Shown here: piece after piece, positions 1-8,216 of the stretch | How the letters are laid out: each line of letters opens with the position of its first letter | Position numbering within the stretch: the first letter of the stretch is position 1 | Source: Vreelandella boliviensis LC1 | GTDB taxonomy: Bacteria; Pseudomonadota; Gammaproteobacteria; Pseudomonadales; Halomonadaceae | Length of the DNA: 64,000 nt | Assembly: GCF_000236035.1 (NCBI RefSeq) | Contig: NZ_JH393257.1 | Coordinates: 1,505,171-1,569,170 of the forward strand | Direction of reading: 5' to 3' | Notes under the pieces: model-generated | Told to the model about the DNA's origin: nothing | Databases searched by the model: none | What the model saw: the letters and a program-made list of their open reading frames with translations, nothing else | Program-made: the position numbers and the translations under genes

Positions 1-276
1 GCGATGGGGCGCTATGCGCGTCGGTTTCAGGATCGCCGCTGGTTTCCTGCATCGCCGCGCAGTTTGGCGCGCGCTGAGGGGTGGTATCACCGCTTTGGTG
101 AGCTGAGTCTGCTGATTTCCTGGGCGCCGATTATTGGTGACCCCCTCACTGTGCTAGCCGGTGTGTTTCGGCTGCCCTGGTGGCGGGCGCTAGCGTGGAT
201 TGTGGTCGCTAAAGGAACGCGTTACGCCTTGGTTTTACTGCTGGCACAGCAGTGGCTAGAGCCGCTGTGCCAGTGA
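1..276 (+). CDS. YqaA/DedA-like membrane protein, C-terminal part
   Basis: The reading frame is already open at the first base of the window and ends with TGA at 274-276, so the gene is cut at its 5' end by the window edge. About 91 residues are visible. The segment with SWAPIIGDP followed by LTVLAGVFRLPWW and a final hydrophobic stretch resembles the C-terminal part of the YqaA family (small SNARE-associated/DedA-related inner-membrane proteins, about 140 residues). The G-D-P and the amphipathic-then-hydrophobic arrangement are typical of that family. Function is not established; the family is linked to membrane lipid or proton homeostasis. Assignment is by recognition of the fragment only. 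Confidence 0.65.
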   Translation, partial: AMGRYARRFQDRRWFPASPRSLARAEGWYHRFGELSLLISWAPIIGDPLTVLAGVFRLPWWRALAWIVVAKGTRYALVLLLAQQWLEPLCQ

Positions 277-434
277 AACGTCTTATTAATCAAGTCATGT
301 TGACCTGTACAACTTTTTAACAAGCTGTGCAGGCAGTGTAGAGTGTAAGCAACATCAGTTGCCTAACGGTAGCTTGCGTAAAACCAGGCAGCCGTTAGAT
401 TGAACGCAACACTCACCCAAAAGGAGGTTTAGGT

Positions 435-2834
435 GTGAAGCCACTTCGTTTATTACCCTGGCTAGGTGTCTGGCTGTTGGCAATGATCGCCTTAATAGCC
501 ACGCCAGCAATGGCGCAAAGCGCGCCAAGTGAGCAAGCCAGCGCCGATGGTGCAGGGTCGTCTGAAAAGGCGGCGCCTACGTCCTACGAGGCGTTGGCCA
601 GTCTGTTGGAAGATGAGCAGTCGCGGCAAGAGTTGATTGAGATGCTGCGCAATCAAGCTTCATCACTGCCTGGTAGCGTAGCTAGCGAACTTTCGCCAGA
701 GGCTGCCGCTCAGGGCGGTGAGATAGCGCCTGAAGATGTCTCGCTGCCGCGCCAGTTAGCTGAACTCACCAGTCGTGTCGTTAGCGATGTGGGTGGCCAG
801 TTTGAGCAAGTGGTGAGTATTGTAGGCGGGTTGTTCGCGGGTCAAGAGACAGACAGTGTCTTTGATATGGCTGCGTTCACCAGTGCGGCAATCAATCTGG
901 GTATCGTGATTGTCGCCACGTTTGCGTTGTTTATGATTGTCCGGCGATTAGCTAAGCCGCTGTTTACCAAAATCAGTGGTTGGTCGCTAAATGGTAATAA
1001 TTTAACCCCTGTTCTGCGCTTGATTGTCTGTGTGGCGATTGCGGTGGTCATCGATGTATTGCTTGTCGGCTTGGCCTATGTGGGCGGTAATTTGGTGGCG
1101 ACGTTTGCTGTCGGGGAAGCCGGGGAGCTCACGACCCGTGCCTCACTGTTTTTAAATGCATTCTTAATTATTGAGTTGCTCAAAGCCGGTGTGCGGATGC
1201 TGTTCTCGTCGCGCTACGAAGGGCTGCGGCTACTGCCAATTTCAGCCCAGGAGGCGTCCTATTGGAACCGCTGGTTAGCCCGTTTGATCGGCATGGTCGG
1301 TTACGGCCTGATGGTCGTAGTGCCGCTGGTTAACTACTACGTGGCGGCCTCGTTGGGTCAGGCAGTTGGCACGCTGATTATGCTGTTGGCGTTTATCTAC
1401 GCAGTGGTCGTGGTGCTGAGAAACCGTACCCGCCTGCGCGATAACCTGAACGAGATGGCGGTAAAATCAACCTTAACCGCCAGCCGCGTCTCGCTGCAGC
1501 TCTTTGCTCGCACCTGGCACCTGTTCGCGCTGCTGTATTTCTTGATCGTATTTGTACTGACGCTAACGCGCCCCGGGGATGCGCTGCCGTTTGTAATGTT
1601 CGCCACCCTGAAGACGTTGGCTACAATTGTTGTTGGTCTATTGGTGTCGTCTTTTCTTACCCAGACCATTGGCCGCCGTATTACGCTGTCGGACGATCTG
1701 CGGCGCAAACTGCCTCTGCTTGAAAAACGCTTGAACAGCTACGTGCCAAATGCGCTACGCGTCCTGCGCACGATCATTCTGATCGTGGTTGTTATGGTGG
1801 TGCTGAATGCTTGGGGCGCCTTTGATCTAGCCGCTTGGTACGCCTCAGAGCGTGGTGCCAACTTGATCGGCAACCTGACGGGTGTCGCGGTGATTTTGAT
1901 TGTGGCACTAGCCGTTTGGCTGGGCCTGGCGAGCCTTATTGAGCACAAGCTCAACCCGGAAACTGGCTACGGCGAGCCGTCGGCACGGGCGAAAACTCTG
2001 CTCAGTTTATTCCGCAATGCGCTGGCAATCGCCATGGTGACCATCACAGGTATGATCGTTTTATCCGAAATCGGCATCAACATTGGCCCGCTGATCGCCG
2101 GTGCCGGTGTGCTCGGTTTGGCGATTGGTTTCGGTGCCCAGAAGTTGGTACAGGATGTCATCACCGGGATCTTTATTCAGGTGGAAAACGCCATGAATAC
2201 CGGCGACGTGGTCACGGTGGGTGGGATTACCGGCACCGCCGAGAAGTTGAGCATTCGCTCGGTGGGGATCCGCGATCTCTCCGGCACTTTCCATCTGATT
2301 CCGTTCTCCAGTGTGGACACCGTGTCTAACTACATGCGCGAGTACGGCAACCATGTAGGCGAGTATGGCATTGGTTACAATGAGAGCATCGATGAAGCCA
2401 TTGAGCAGCTCCAACTCGCTTTTGAAGATCTTAAAGCCAGTGAAGAGCATGGCCACAAGCTGTTAGCCGATTTGACCGTAGCCGGTGTTGTGGCGCTGGC
2501 GGACAGCTCTGTGAATATCCGTGTGGTGATCAAAACCACGCCGGGCGACCAGTGGGCCGTTGGACGTGCCTACAACCGTCTGGTTAAGTTGCGCTTTGAT
2601 GAGGCGGGTATCGAAATACCTTTCCCGCACACCACGCTCTACTTTGGCGATAACAAAAACGGCAACCCGCCGCCTGCCCATGTGCGGGTGCTGGAGTCGA
2701 CCGCTAAAGAGAAGAAAGTGGAGGCGTCTGCGGAGGTGGCACCGGCTGCTAAGAGCGACATCCAGAAAGGGGTGCAGCAAACCAGCGAGGCTGATCACCT
2801 GAAGCCCGACCATGATGATGTCGATGAAACCTAG
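435..2834 (+). CDS. MscS-type mechanosensitive channel, YbiO-like, 799 aa
   Basis: Large inner-membrane mechanosensitive channel that should release solutes on hypo-osmotic shock. It starts at GTG 435 behind a strong AAAGGAGG (420-427). Residues 1-27 form a signal peptide ending near AMAQS; a roughly 110-residue polar periplasmic region follows, then about ten hydrophobic segments. The MscS core lies near residues 525-720. It includes the pore helix with a Gly/Ala pattern (LIAGAGVLGLAIGFGAQK) followed by the beta domain (FIQVENAMNTGDVVTVGG). The C-terminus ends in a charged tail. Length and the long N-terminal extension fit the YbiO subfamily (741 aa in E. coli) better than the 286-residue MscS. 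A clean terminator follows, so it is probably monocistronic. Confidence 0.9.
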   Translation: MKPLRLLPWLGVWLLAMIALIATPAMAQSAPSEQASADGAGSSEKAAPTSYEALASLLEDEQSRQELIEMLRNQASSLPGSVASELSPEAAAQGGEIAPEDVSLPRQLAELTSRVVSDVGGQFEQVVSIVGGLFAGQETDSVFDMAAFTSAAINLGIVIVATFALFMIVRRLAKPLFTKISGWSLNGNNLTPVLRLIVCVAIAVVIDVLLVGLAYVGGNLVATFAVGEAGELTTRASLFLNAFLIIELLKAGVRMLFSSRYEGLRLLPISAQEASYWNRWLARLIGMVGYGLMVVVPLVNYYVAASLGQAVGTLIMLLAFIYAVVVVLRNRTRLRDNLNEMAVKSTLTASRVSLQLFARTWHLFALLYFLIVFVLTLTRPGDALPFVMFATLKTLATIVVGLLVSSFLTQTIGRRITLSDDLRRKLPLLEKRLNSYVPNALRVLRTIILIVVVMVVLNAWGAFDLAAWYASERGANLIGNLTGVAVILIVALAVWLGLASLIEHKLNPETGYGEPSARAKTLLSLFRNALAIAMVTITGMIVLSEIGINIGPLIAGAGVLGLAIGFGAQKLVQDVITGIFIQVENAMNTGDVVTVGGITGTAEKLSIRSVGIRDLSGTFHLIPFSSVDTVSNYMREYGNHVGEYGIGYNESIDEAIEQLQLAFEDLKASEEHGHKLLADLTVAGVVALADSSVNIRVVIKTTPGDQWAVGRAYNRLVKLRFDEAGIEIPFPHTTLYFGDNKNGNPPPAHVRVLESTAKEKKVEASAEVAPAAKSDIQKGVQQTSEADHLKPDHDDVDET

Positions 2835-2856
2835 ACGGTGCTCATCTTAACCTTCC

Positions 2857-2890
2857 GCGGGGTCGCCTTAGGGCGGCCCCGCTGCGTTTT
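2857..2890 (+). terminator. Rho-independent terminator of the MscS-type gene
   Basis: An 11-bp stem, GCGGGGTCGCC (2857-2867) with GGCGGCCCCGC (2872-2882), has a TTAG loop and one G-T pair, and a T-containing tail ends at 2890. It lies 22 bases after the channel stop codon. It also stands between this gene and the convergent folM gene. Confidence 0.8.
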
Positions 2891-2919
2891 AAGCAGAATA
2901 GTTTTAAGCAGAGGCAGTT

Positions 2920-3666
2920 TTATAAAGAATAGTTTTCCGAGTGGCGCCCTTCTAAGTTGATTGACTCCCCGCCATCCACAAACAGAATTTGTCCTGCCAC
3001 AAAAGAGTTGTTCAATAAGTAGTGCAAAGATTGTACAAGATGATCAGGGGCACCCTGACGTTTCAGTGGAATACCTTCAATACGCCACTCAATATAGTCG
3101 CTAGTACGCTGGGAAGCAGGCAGCACCACGCCAGGGGCGATGCCGTTAATGCGAATGCGCGGGGCGAACTCAAGTGCCGCCATACGGGTCATCTCCGCGA
3201 GGCTCTTTTTCGACAACAAATAGGCTGCGTAGGGATACTGGTGATAGGCCACTTTGTTATCAATGATATTGATCACCTGGCCCTCTTGAACCGCTTCGGC
3301 AAAGTGGCGCGTGAGTAACAGTGGGGTAAACATATTGACCCGGAACTGGGTTTCCAGCATCGCCAGTTCGGTCTCGGCAATCGGCGCTGGCTCATAGGCA
3401 GAGGCACTGTTCAGCAGTAGATTAAGTCCTGGGAAGCGCTGCTTTGCGGCCTGAATTAAATCGCCTGGCTCATCGCTTAAAAAATCGCAGGGAAGAATCT
3501 CGCACTCACGCCCCTTAGCACGGATACCGCTGGCGACTTCTTCGGCCTCTTCGCGGGAGCGATTAACATGAATCGCAATGTTGTAACCCGCATCGGCCAG
3601 GGCTTCGGAAAAGTAGCGTCCCAAACGGGTGGCACCACCGGTTACCAGAGCAGCTTGTTGGTGCAT
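2920..3666 (-). CDS. folM: Dihydromonapterin reductase FolM (SDR family)
   Basis: NADPH-dependent short-chain reductase that reduces dihydromonapterin (and dihydrofolate weakly) to the tetrahydro form. It has 248 residues from ATG 3664-3666; further in-frame codons exist upstream but that ATG begins the SDR fold and has GGGA before it. The Rossmann motif TGGATRLG is near residue 9, NSAS replaces the usual NNAG near residue 83, and the catalytic pair is YAAYLLSKK (YxxxK). The R-x-G in the glycine motif is typical of pteridine reductases. It is divergent from folK (3834), which joins two pterin/folate steps across one 167-bp intergenic region. Alternative: another SDR enzyme, but the pteridine-reductase signature and neighbour favour FolM. 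Confidence 0.85.
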   Translation of the reverse strand: MHQQAALVTGGATRLGRYFSEALADAGYNIAIHVNRSREEAEEVASGIRAKGRECEILPCDFLSDEPGDLIQAAKQRFPGLNLLLNSASAYEPAPIAETELAMLETQFRVNMFTPLLLTRHFAEAVQEGQVINIIDNKVAYHQYPYAAYLLSKKSLAEMTRMAALEFAPRIRINGIAPGVVLPASQRTSDYIEWRIEGIPLKRQGAPDHLVQSLHYLLNNSFVAGQILFVDGGESINLEGRHSENYSL

Positions 3667-3833
3667 ACAGCGTTCCCTATTGTTTAGTTGGTATAGGAAG
3701 ACTTTCTGCGTGAGTGTAACGTTTGTCAATAACTTATACAGGACTTGCACGTGGCGCTGGCTTAGAGGTATTGATAGTGGTGTCCTACTCCTAAGAAAAT
3801 TCTTAAAGACGTCATTTTAAATAGGATGTCGCT

Positions 3834-4277
3834 ATGCCACCTCTGTATTCACCTTCCGAGCAAGCCGCCGTGCTCCATGAGTGTTTCATCTCTTTGGGAT
3901 CCAATATCGACCCTGAACACTATTTCGCTCAAGCACTTGAGATTATCAGCAGAGAGTGCGTGCTATTGGCACGTTCAAACGCGATTCGTACAGCGCCGGT
4001 GGGTTACCAGCAGCAGCCCGACTTCTTAAACGCCGCGCTGTTGGTGAGTACCCCGCTTGAACATGAGGCGTTTCGCGCTTATCTCAAAGGCGTCGAGGAT
4101 CGTTTGGGCCGTGTTCGTGGGGAGATTAAATCGGGGCCACGTACCATGGATCTAGACATTGTGGCGTGGGATGGGGAGATCGTCGATGACGGCTACTTCC
4201 AGCATAACTATGTTAAAAAGCCCGTCGATGAAGTGCTGGCGGGCAGTGGCCGCTCCCTCGAACCTCAAAAGGGCTAA
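3834..4277 (+). CDS. folK: HPPK (FolK), unusually short C-terminus
   Basis: 6-hydroxymethyl-7,8-dihydropterin pyrophosphokinase, a cytoplasmic folate-pathway enzyme that transfers pyrophosphate from ATP. It has 147 residues. The N-terminal FISLGSNI and APVGYQQQPDFLNAA match the substrate-binding region, and GPRTMDLDIV (about residues 102-111) is the HPPK signature with the two metal-binding aspartates. The usual C-terminal segment (PH..M..R.F.L.PL.EIAP) is not recognisable; instead a divergent stretch with YVKKPVDEVL precedes the stop. A weak AGGAT lies upstream of ATG 3834. This could be a specialised paralogue working with FolM. The stop codon overlaps the -35 box of the flagellin promoter. 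Confidence 0.8.
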   Translation: MPPLYSPSEQAAVLHECFISLGSNIDPEHYFAQALEIISRECVLLARSNAIRTAPVGYQQQPDFLNAALLVSTPLEHEAFRAYLKGVEDRLGRVRGEIKSGPRTMDLDIVAWDGEIVDDGYFQHNYVKKPVDEVLAGSGRSLEPQKG

Positions 4278-4301
4278 TGATTTTTGCGTTAAGGCCGATA
4301 G
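4275..4301 (+). promoter_or_regulatory. Sigma-28 (FliA) promoter for the flagellin gene
   Basis: TAAT (4275-4278), exactly 15 bases, then GCCGATAG (4294-4301). The sigma-28 consensus is TAAA-N15-GCCGATAA, so two positions differ. It lies 53 bases before the flagellin start and overlaps the folK stop codon. Confidence 0.75.
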
Positions 4302-4354
4302 TTACGTTATAGCCACCATAATGTGGGTGGGCTAACCTTCCCCGGAGGCGCGCG

Positions 4355-5176
4355 GTGCTCAGCCTAAACACCAATGTGATGTCGCTTACCGTGCAGAATA
4401 ATCTGCGCGGCAGTCAGCAGGCTATGCAGACTGCAATGCAGCGCCTCTCTTTTGGGCTACGCATCAATAGTGCCAAGGATGACCCCGCTGGTCAGGCGAT
4501 TGCCAATCGCATGACGGCGCAAATCAAAGGCATGACCCAGGCGATCCGCAACACCAATGATGGCATCTCTATGGTGCAGACGGCGGAAGGTTCGCTCAAT
4601 CAGATTAACGACAACCTGCAGCGCATCCGTGAGCTGAGTGTACAAGCAGCTAACGGCACTAACTCTTCTAATGACCTTGTCTCTATCCAGGCCGAGATTG
4701 ATCAACGCTTAGAAGAAATTGACCGCGTTTCAGCGCAGAGTAAGTTCAATGGCATTGGGCTGCTTAACGACACTAGGTCACTGAACATTCAGGTTGGCCC
4801 CAACGCTGGTGATAGCATTGCCGTTCGTTTTGAAGCAATGAACTTACAAGGGTTAGGTCTGGATGGCTTAAGCGTGCTAGACGATGCTAGCGGGACGGAT
4901 AAACCGATTGATAGGGTGGATGAGGCGATTAAGCAGTTAGATCGCCAGCGCAGCTATATGGGCGCCGTGCAGAATCGCTTCGAGAGCGTAATTGACGGCC
5001 TCAATAACAGCATTGTTAACACCTCGGATGCCCGGTCGCGCATTCAAGACGCCGATTACGCTAAGGAAGTTTCCAACCTTATTCGCGCGCAGATCCTGCA
5101 GCAGGCAGGTATCGCTATGCTGGCCCAGGCCAACCAACAGCCGCAGATGATTCTGCGTCTGTTGGAAAGTCTCTAG
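4355..5176 (+). CDS. Flagellin, minimal D0-D1 type, 273 aa
   Basis: Flagellar filament subunit. It starts at GTG 4355 behind CCGGAGG. The N-terminal D0/D1 region (residues about 1-140: NTNVMSLTVQNNL, then LSFGLRINSAKDDPAG) and the C-terminal D1/D0 region (about 190-273: SRIQDADYAKEVSNL and QILQQAGIAMLAQANQQP) are both intact. Only about 50 residues lie between them, so the surface-exposed D2/D3 domains are essentially absent. Most flagellins are 280-500 residues, so this is near the lower limit. No other flagellar gene is nearby; the sigma-28 promoter just upstream ties it to the flagellar cascade. It may be a secondary or hook-proximal flagellin; that is inference. Confidence 0.9.
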   Translation: MLSLNTNVMSLTVQNNLRGSQQAMQTAMQRLSFGLRINSAKDDPAGQAIANRMTAQIKGMTQAIRNTNDGISMVQTAEGSLNQINDNLQRIRELSVQAANGTNSSNDLVSIQAEIDQRLEEIDRVSAQSKFNGIGLLNDTRSLNIQVGPNAGDSIAVRFEAMNLQGLGLDGLSVLDDASGTDKPIDRVDEAIKQLDRQRSYMGAVQNRFESVIDGLNNSIVNTSDARSRIQDADYAKEVSNLIRAQILQQAGIAMLAQANQQPQMILRLLESL

Positions 5177-5181
5177 GTCGC

Positions 5182-6750
5182 CTAGTCAATAATGCCCTGT
5201 TCACGTGCCATGGCGTAAGCTGCCTTAGGGCCATCCCACAGAGAGGGCAATAGAATGAACGACACCGGGATGGCTGTTATCACAATAAATTGTTGAAGGG
5301 CTGAGATTTGCCCTGCGCCCATATATAAAAGTACGGCCGCCATAATCGCCATGGCGATTCCCCAGAAGGCGCGTATATAAGGGCTGGGGTCGTCGTGGCC
5401 CGCTCCCACTACCGCAATGGCGTAGCTCATTGAGTCGCCGGTGGTGGCGACGAATATCGTCGTCAACACTAAAATGGCCAGTGTCATCCAAGCACCGCCC
5501 GGTAGGGCCTGGGCAACCGTCAACGTCGCGACATCAAACTGGAAGTTATTAAGCGCTTCGCTTAGCTCAATTGCGCCCGTCATTTGGTAGTAAATACCTG
5601 AGCCACCGAGCAGAGTAAACCACACGGTGGTGGCAATGGGTGCGAGAACTGCCACGGCGACGATCATCTCGCGGATGCTGCGGCCGCGGGAAATACGCGC
5701 CACAAAAATCGCTACCAGCGGGCCAAAACCGATAAACCAGGCAAAGAAAAACACCGTCCACCACTGCATCCACCAGGCGGGAGCGGTTTCCGCTGTCATG
5801 GTGGCCATGGGGAAGAACTCCCTCATATAGACCCCCATGCTGGAAAGGTAGCTATTGAATAAAAATAGGCTAGGGCCAAACAGCATAATGACGCCACCCA
5901 CTGCCAGGGCCAGAAACACATTGAAACGGCTAAGCAATTGCATCCCTTTGTGAACACCACTCATGGCAGAAAGCACATACATGCTGGCTAACACCGCTAA
6001 TATAACCAATTGACTGGTGTAGCTGTTGGGAAGACCGAACACCTCATGCAGACCAAAACTGACCTGGGTCGCTAAAAAACCGATGGGGCCAACCGTACCG
6101 GCGACAACCGCTATAACGCAGCACGCATCAATGATGCCACCCAAGGGCCCACGCATTAGTCGCTCTCCTAATAAAGGGTAGAGCAGGGTACGCGGCTGTA
6201 ACGGCTGGCCTTTCACATAGTGGGCATGGGCCAGCACGATAGCCGTTAATGATCCTAATACCGCCCAGCCGATAAATCCCCAATGCATAAACGACTGCGC
6301 CAAGGCGTTGGAAACGGCTTCCGCCGAGCCTGCTTCGCTACTAAAAGCGGGCGGCGTGACGATGAAATGGTAGACCGGCTCCCCGGCGGCAAAAAATACC
6401 CCGCCGCCCGCAAGTAACGTACACAAAATAATCGAAAGCCACTTAAACGTGCTCATTTCTGGTGCATCTAAATTGCCGATTTTGGCTTTTGCTGCGGGTG
6501 TGACCGCCAATCCCATCGCAATAAAGAACGTGAGTAGCAGCAGCAATTGGAAGTAACTACCCAAGGCTAATGCCGTCCAAGCGAAGCCTTTGCTGATGGA
6601 CTCAGCGACGAGTGTCACGTCGTAAAGCGATAGCGACAAAAAAGCGATGATAAAGCCGATGCTCAAGATTAAAACGACAGGATCGCCGAGCGAAAGCCGC
6701 CCAGAACCGTTAACGTCAGGGGCTTCGCCGTCAGGGGCGGGGTGATTCAT
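5182..6750 (-). CDS. BCCT-family transporter (betaine/choline/carnitine type)
   Basis: Secondary transporter of the BCCT family, 522 residues from ATG 6748-6750 (preceded by AAGG); an upstream in-frame ATG has no ribosome site. About 12 hydrophobic segments are visible. The family signature lies around residues 318-355: a tryptophan-rich stretch (PAWWMQWWTVFFFAWF) followed by GFGPLVAIFVARISRGRS. Members import quaternary ammonium compounds such as glycine betaine, choline, carnitine or ectoine, coupled to Na+ or H+. In a halophile an osmoprotectant is likely, but the substrate cannot be read from sequence. The gene is convergent with the flagellin gene, with only 5 bases between stops. Confidence 0.88.
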   Translation of the reverse strand: MNHPAPDGEAPDVNGSGRLSLGDPVVLILSIGFIIAFLSLSLYDVTLVAESISKGFAWTALALGSYFQLLLLLTFFIAMGLAVTPAAKAKIGNLDAPEMSTFKWLSIILCTLLAGGGVFFAAGEPVYHFIVTPPAFSSEAGSAEAVSNALAQSFMHWGFIGWAVLGSLTAIVLAHAHYVKGQPLQPRTLLYPLLGERLMRGPLGGIIDACCVIAVVAGTVGPIGFLATQVSFGLHEVFGLPNSYTSQLVILAVLASMYVLSAMSGVHKGMQLLSRFNVFLALAVGGVIMLFGPSLFLFNSYLSSMGVYMREFFPMATMTAETAPAWWMQWWTVFFFAWFIGFGPLVAIFVARISRGRSIREMIVAVAVLAPIATTVWFTLLGGSGIYYQMTGAIELSEALNNFQFDVATLTVAQALPGGAWMTLAILVLTTIFVATTGDSMSYAIAVVGAGHDDPSPYIRAFWGIAMAIMAAVLLYMGAGQISALQQFIVITAIPVSFILLPSLWDGPKAAYAMAREQGIID

Positions 6751-6859
6751 GGTGAATACCTTGTAGGGGGCAGGGCTGGCAAAACAGCAGCCTATCAACG
6801 CCTTTTGTTAAGCGGCGTAGTGTTAATTAAGGAGTGCTGATTTACATGCCAAATAACGG

Positions 6860-6889
6860 ATAAAAAAAAGCGCCATTCAATGAATGGCG
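6860..6889 (-). terminator. Terminator-like hairpin upstream of the BCCT gene
   Basis: On the minus strand GCGCCATTCA pairs with its complement TGAATGGCGC and is followed directly by eight T (6867 down to 6860). This is a textbook intrinsic terminator, but it sits about 110 bases upstream of the BCCT start codon and no minus-strand gene precedes it. It could be a leader attenuator or end a small RNA. Confidence 0.6.
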
Positions 6890-6924
6890 CAAGGACAGGA
6901 AACTGAGCATAGTATACCGTCAAT

Positions 6925-6991
6925 TTAGACTAACGTCTAACATGATTTATTTTGGTGCGTTATTAGATTGGAAATGCACCATATTGGCGAA
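6925..6991 (+). promoter_or_regulatory. Operator region with NtrC-like site
   Basis: Two elements are visible. TTAGAC-TAAC-GTCTAA (6925-6940) is a perfect 6-bp inverted repeat. TGCACC-ATATT-GGCGAA (6975-6991) matches the NtrC enhancer consensus TGCACC-N5-GGTGCA at 10 of 12 positions. A further TTGGTGCG half-site lies at 6952-6959. They precede the sigma-54-like promoter at 7058. Confidence 0.5.
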
Positions 6992-7057
6992 ATAAGACCA
7001 GAGGTGAGCGCTTAAAAAGTTGTCTAATAACCTGATAAATAAATAAAAAACTAAAAA

Positions 7058-7072
7058 TGGCAACATTGCTGC
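7058..7072 (+). promoter_or_regulatory. Sigma-54-type promoter (weak match at -12)
   Basis: TGGCAA-CATTG-CTGC has GG and GC at the exact 12-base spacing of -24/-12 promoters (consensus TGGCAC-N5-TTGC) with two mismatches. It lies 39 bases before the ABC importer start, with an NtrC-like site about 70 bases further upstream. Confidence 0.5.
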
Positions 7073-7110
7073 AGAGCTAAATTATATTTTGTATACAAGG
7101 TATGCTCACA

Positions 7111-8214
7111 ATGATGACGCCCGCTTCAATATCCTTTATTTCTACTCCAAAAACCTCTTCTTCTACTCCAATCCCCGGTCACTCTACTGCGCGCCTGCTC
7201 ACTGGCTGCGTGGCAGCGTTACTATTAATACCGGCGATCAGCCATGCCGATGACACCCAAATACGTTTTCAATTGGACTGGCGCTTTGAAGGCCCCTCCG
7301 CGCCGTTTTTAATGGCCGCTGAAAAAGGCTACTTCGCTGAAGAGGGGTTGGATGTACAAATTGATTCGGGCAGCGGCTCGGCAGGGGCGATTAACCGGGT
7401 GGCATCCGGGGCCTATGAAATGGGCTTTGGCGATCTTAACGCGTTGGTCGAGTTTCTCGCTGAAAATCCCGACGGCCCCGGTATTCAGGGCGTATACATT
7501 GTCTATGACGGCACCCCTGCCGCGGTGTTCGCCCGCAAAGACCGCGGTATCGAAAGCCCGGCTGATTTAGCCGGTAAAACCATCGCCGCTCCCACCTTCG
7601 ATACCGGTTATCGCGCCTGGGGCGTGTTTGCCGCCGCCAATGACCTTGAAGCCGACGCAGTGGCGTGGCAAAACGTCGACCCCACACTGCGTGAAACGCT
7701 GCTCACTCGTGGTGATGTGGACGCGATCACCGGCTTTTACTTTACCAGCCTACTCAATCTTGAAGAGCGCGGTATGAGTGAAGATGAGCTGACGATTATG
7801 CCGTTCCCCGACTACGGCGTGCCGCTGTATGGTAATGCCATCATCGCCAGCGAATCCTTCGCCGAAGACAATCCCGAAGCCGTGAAGGGCTTTCTGCGTG
7901 CCTTTAATCGCGCCCTCGGCGATACCATTGCCGACCCCGAGGCTGCTATTGAATACGTCAAAAACCGCGATGGTCTGATTGACGTGGAAATGGAAACTCG
8001 ACGTTTAAAACTCGCTCTTGATGGCGTCGTTGACACCCCCGAAGTGCGTGAAAATGGCGTAGGTGGCGTGGATGACGAGCGCCTGGCTCAGGCGATTCAA
8101 CTGGTCGCCGATGCTTACGACCTCACGTCAATTCCCACACCCGATCAAGTGTTTAATTCAAGCTACTTACCTACTCAGGAAGAGCGCATGCTGTTTTCGG
8201 CCGAGGGTGAATAA
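7111..8214 (+). CDS. ABC importer binding protein, NMT1/SsuA-like
   Basis: Periplasmic solute-binding protein, about 367 residues. ATG 7111 is preferred because AAGG (7097-7100) is 10 bases before it, whereas ATG 7102 is only one base away. An extended signal peptide ends near ISHADD. The mature start (QIRFQLDWRFEGPSAPFL) and the stretches AAEKGYFAEEGLDV, GSAGAINRVASGAYEMGFG and DLAGKTIAAP are hallmarks of the NMT1/THI5-like family that binds pyrimidine precursors, sulfonates, nitrate or similar small molecules. It forms one transcription unit with the ATPase (2 bases away) and permease. The NtrC/sigma-54-like signals suggest a nitrogen-containing substrate; this is inference. Confidence 0.85.
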   Translation: MMTPASISFISTPKTSSSTPIPGHSTARLLTGCVAALLLIPAISHADDTQIRFQLDWRFEGPSAPFLMAAEKGYFAEEGLDVQIDSGSGSAGAINRVASGAYEMGFGDLNALVEFLAENPDGPGIQGVYIVYDGTPAAVFARKDRGIESPADLAGKTIAAPTFDTGYRAWGVFAAANDLEADAVAWQNVDPTLRETLLTRGDVDAITGFYFTSLLNLEERGMSEDELTIMPFPDYGVPLYGNAIIASESFAEDNPEAVKGFLRAFNRALGDTIADPEAAIEYVKNRDGLIDVEMETRRLKLALDGVVDTPEVRENGVGGVDDERLAQAIQLVADAYDLTSIPTPDQVFNSSYLPTQEERMLFSAEGE

Positions 8215-8216
8215 GC

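Noticed and set aside
277..434. CTAACGG/CCGTTAG inverted repeat before the mechanosensitive channel gene
   Set aside because: Seven bases with a long loop and no terminator tail; too weak to report as a site.
2061..2813. Long minus-strand frames under the mechanosensitive channel gene
   Set aside because: They are antisense shadows of a well-recognised protein, with no ribosome sites or family features.
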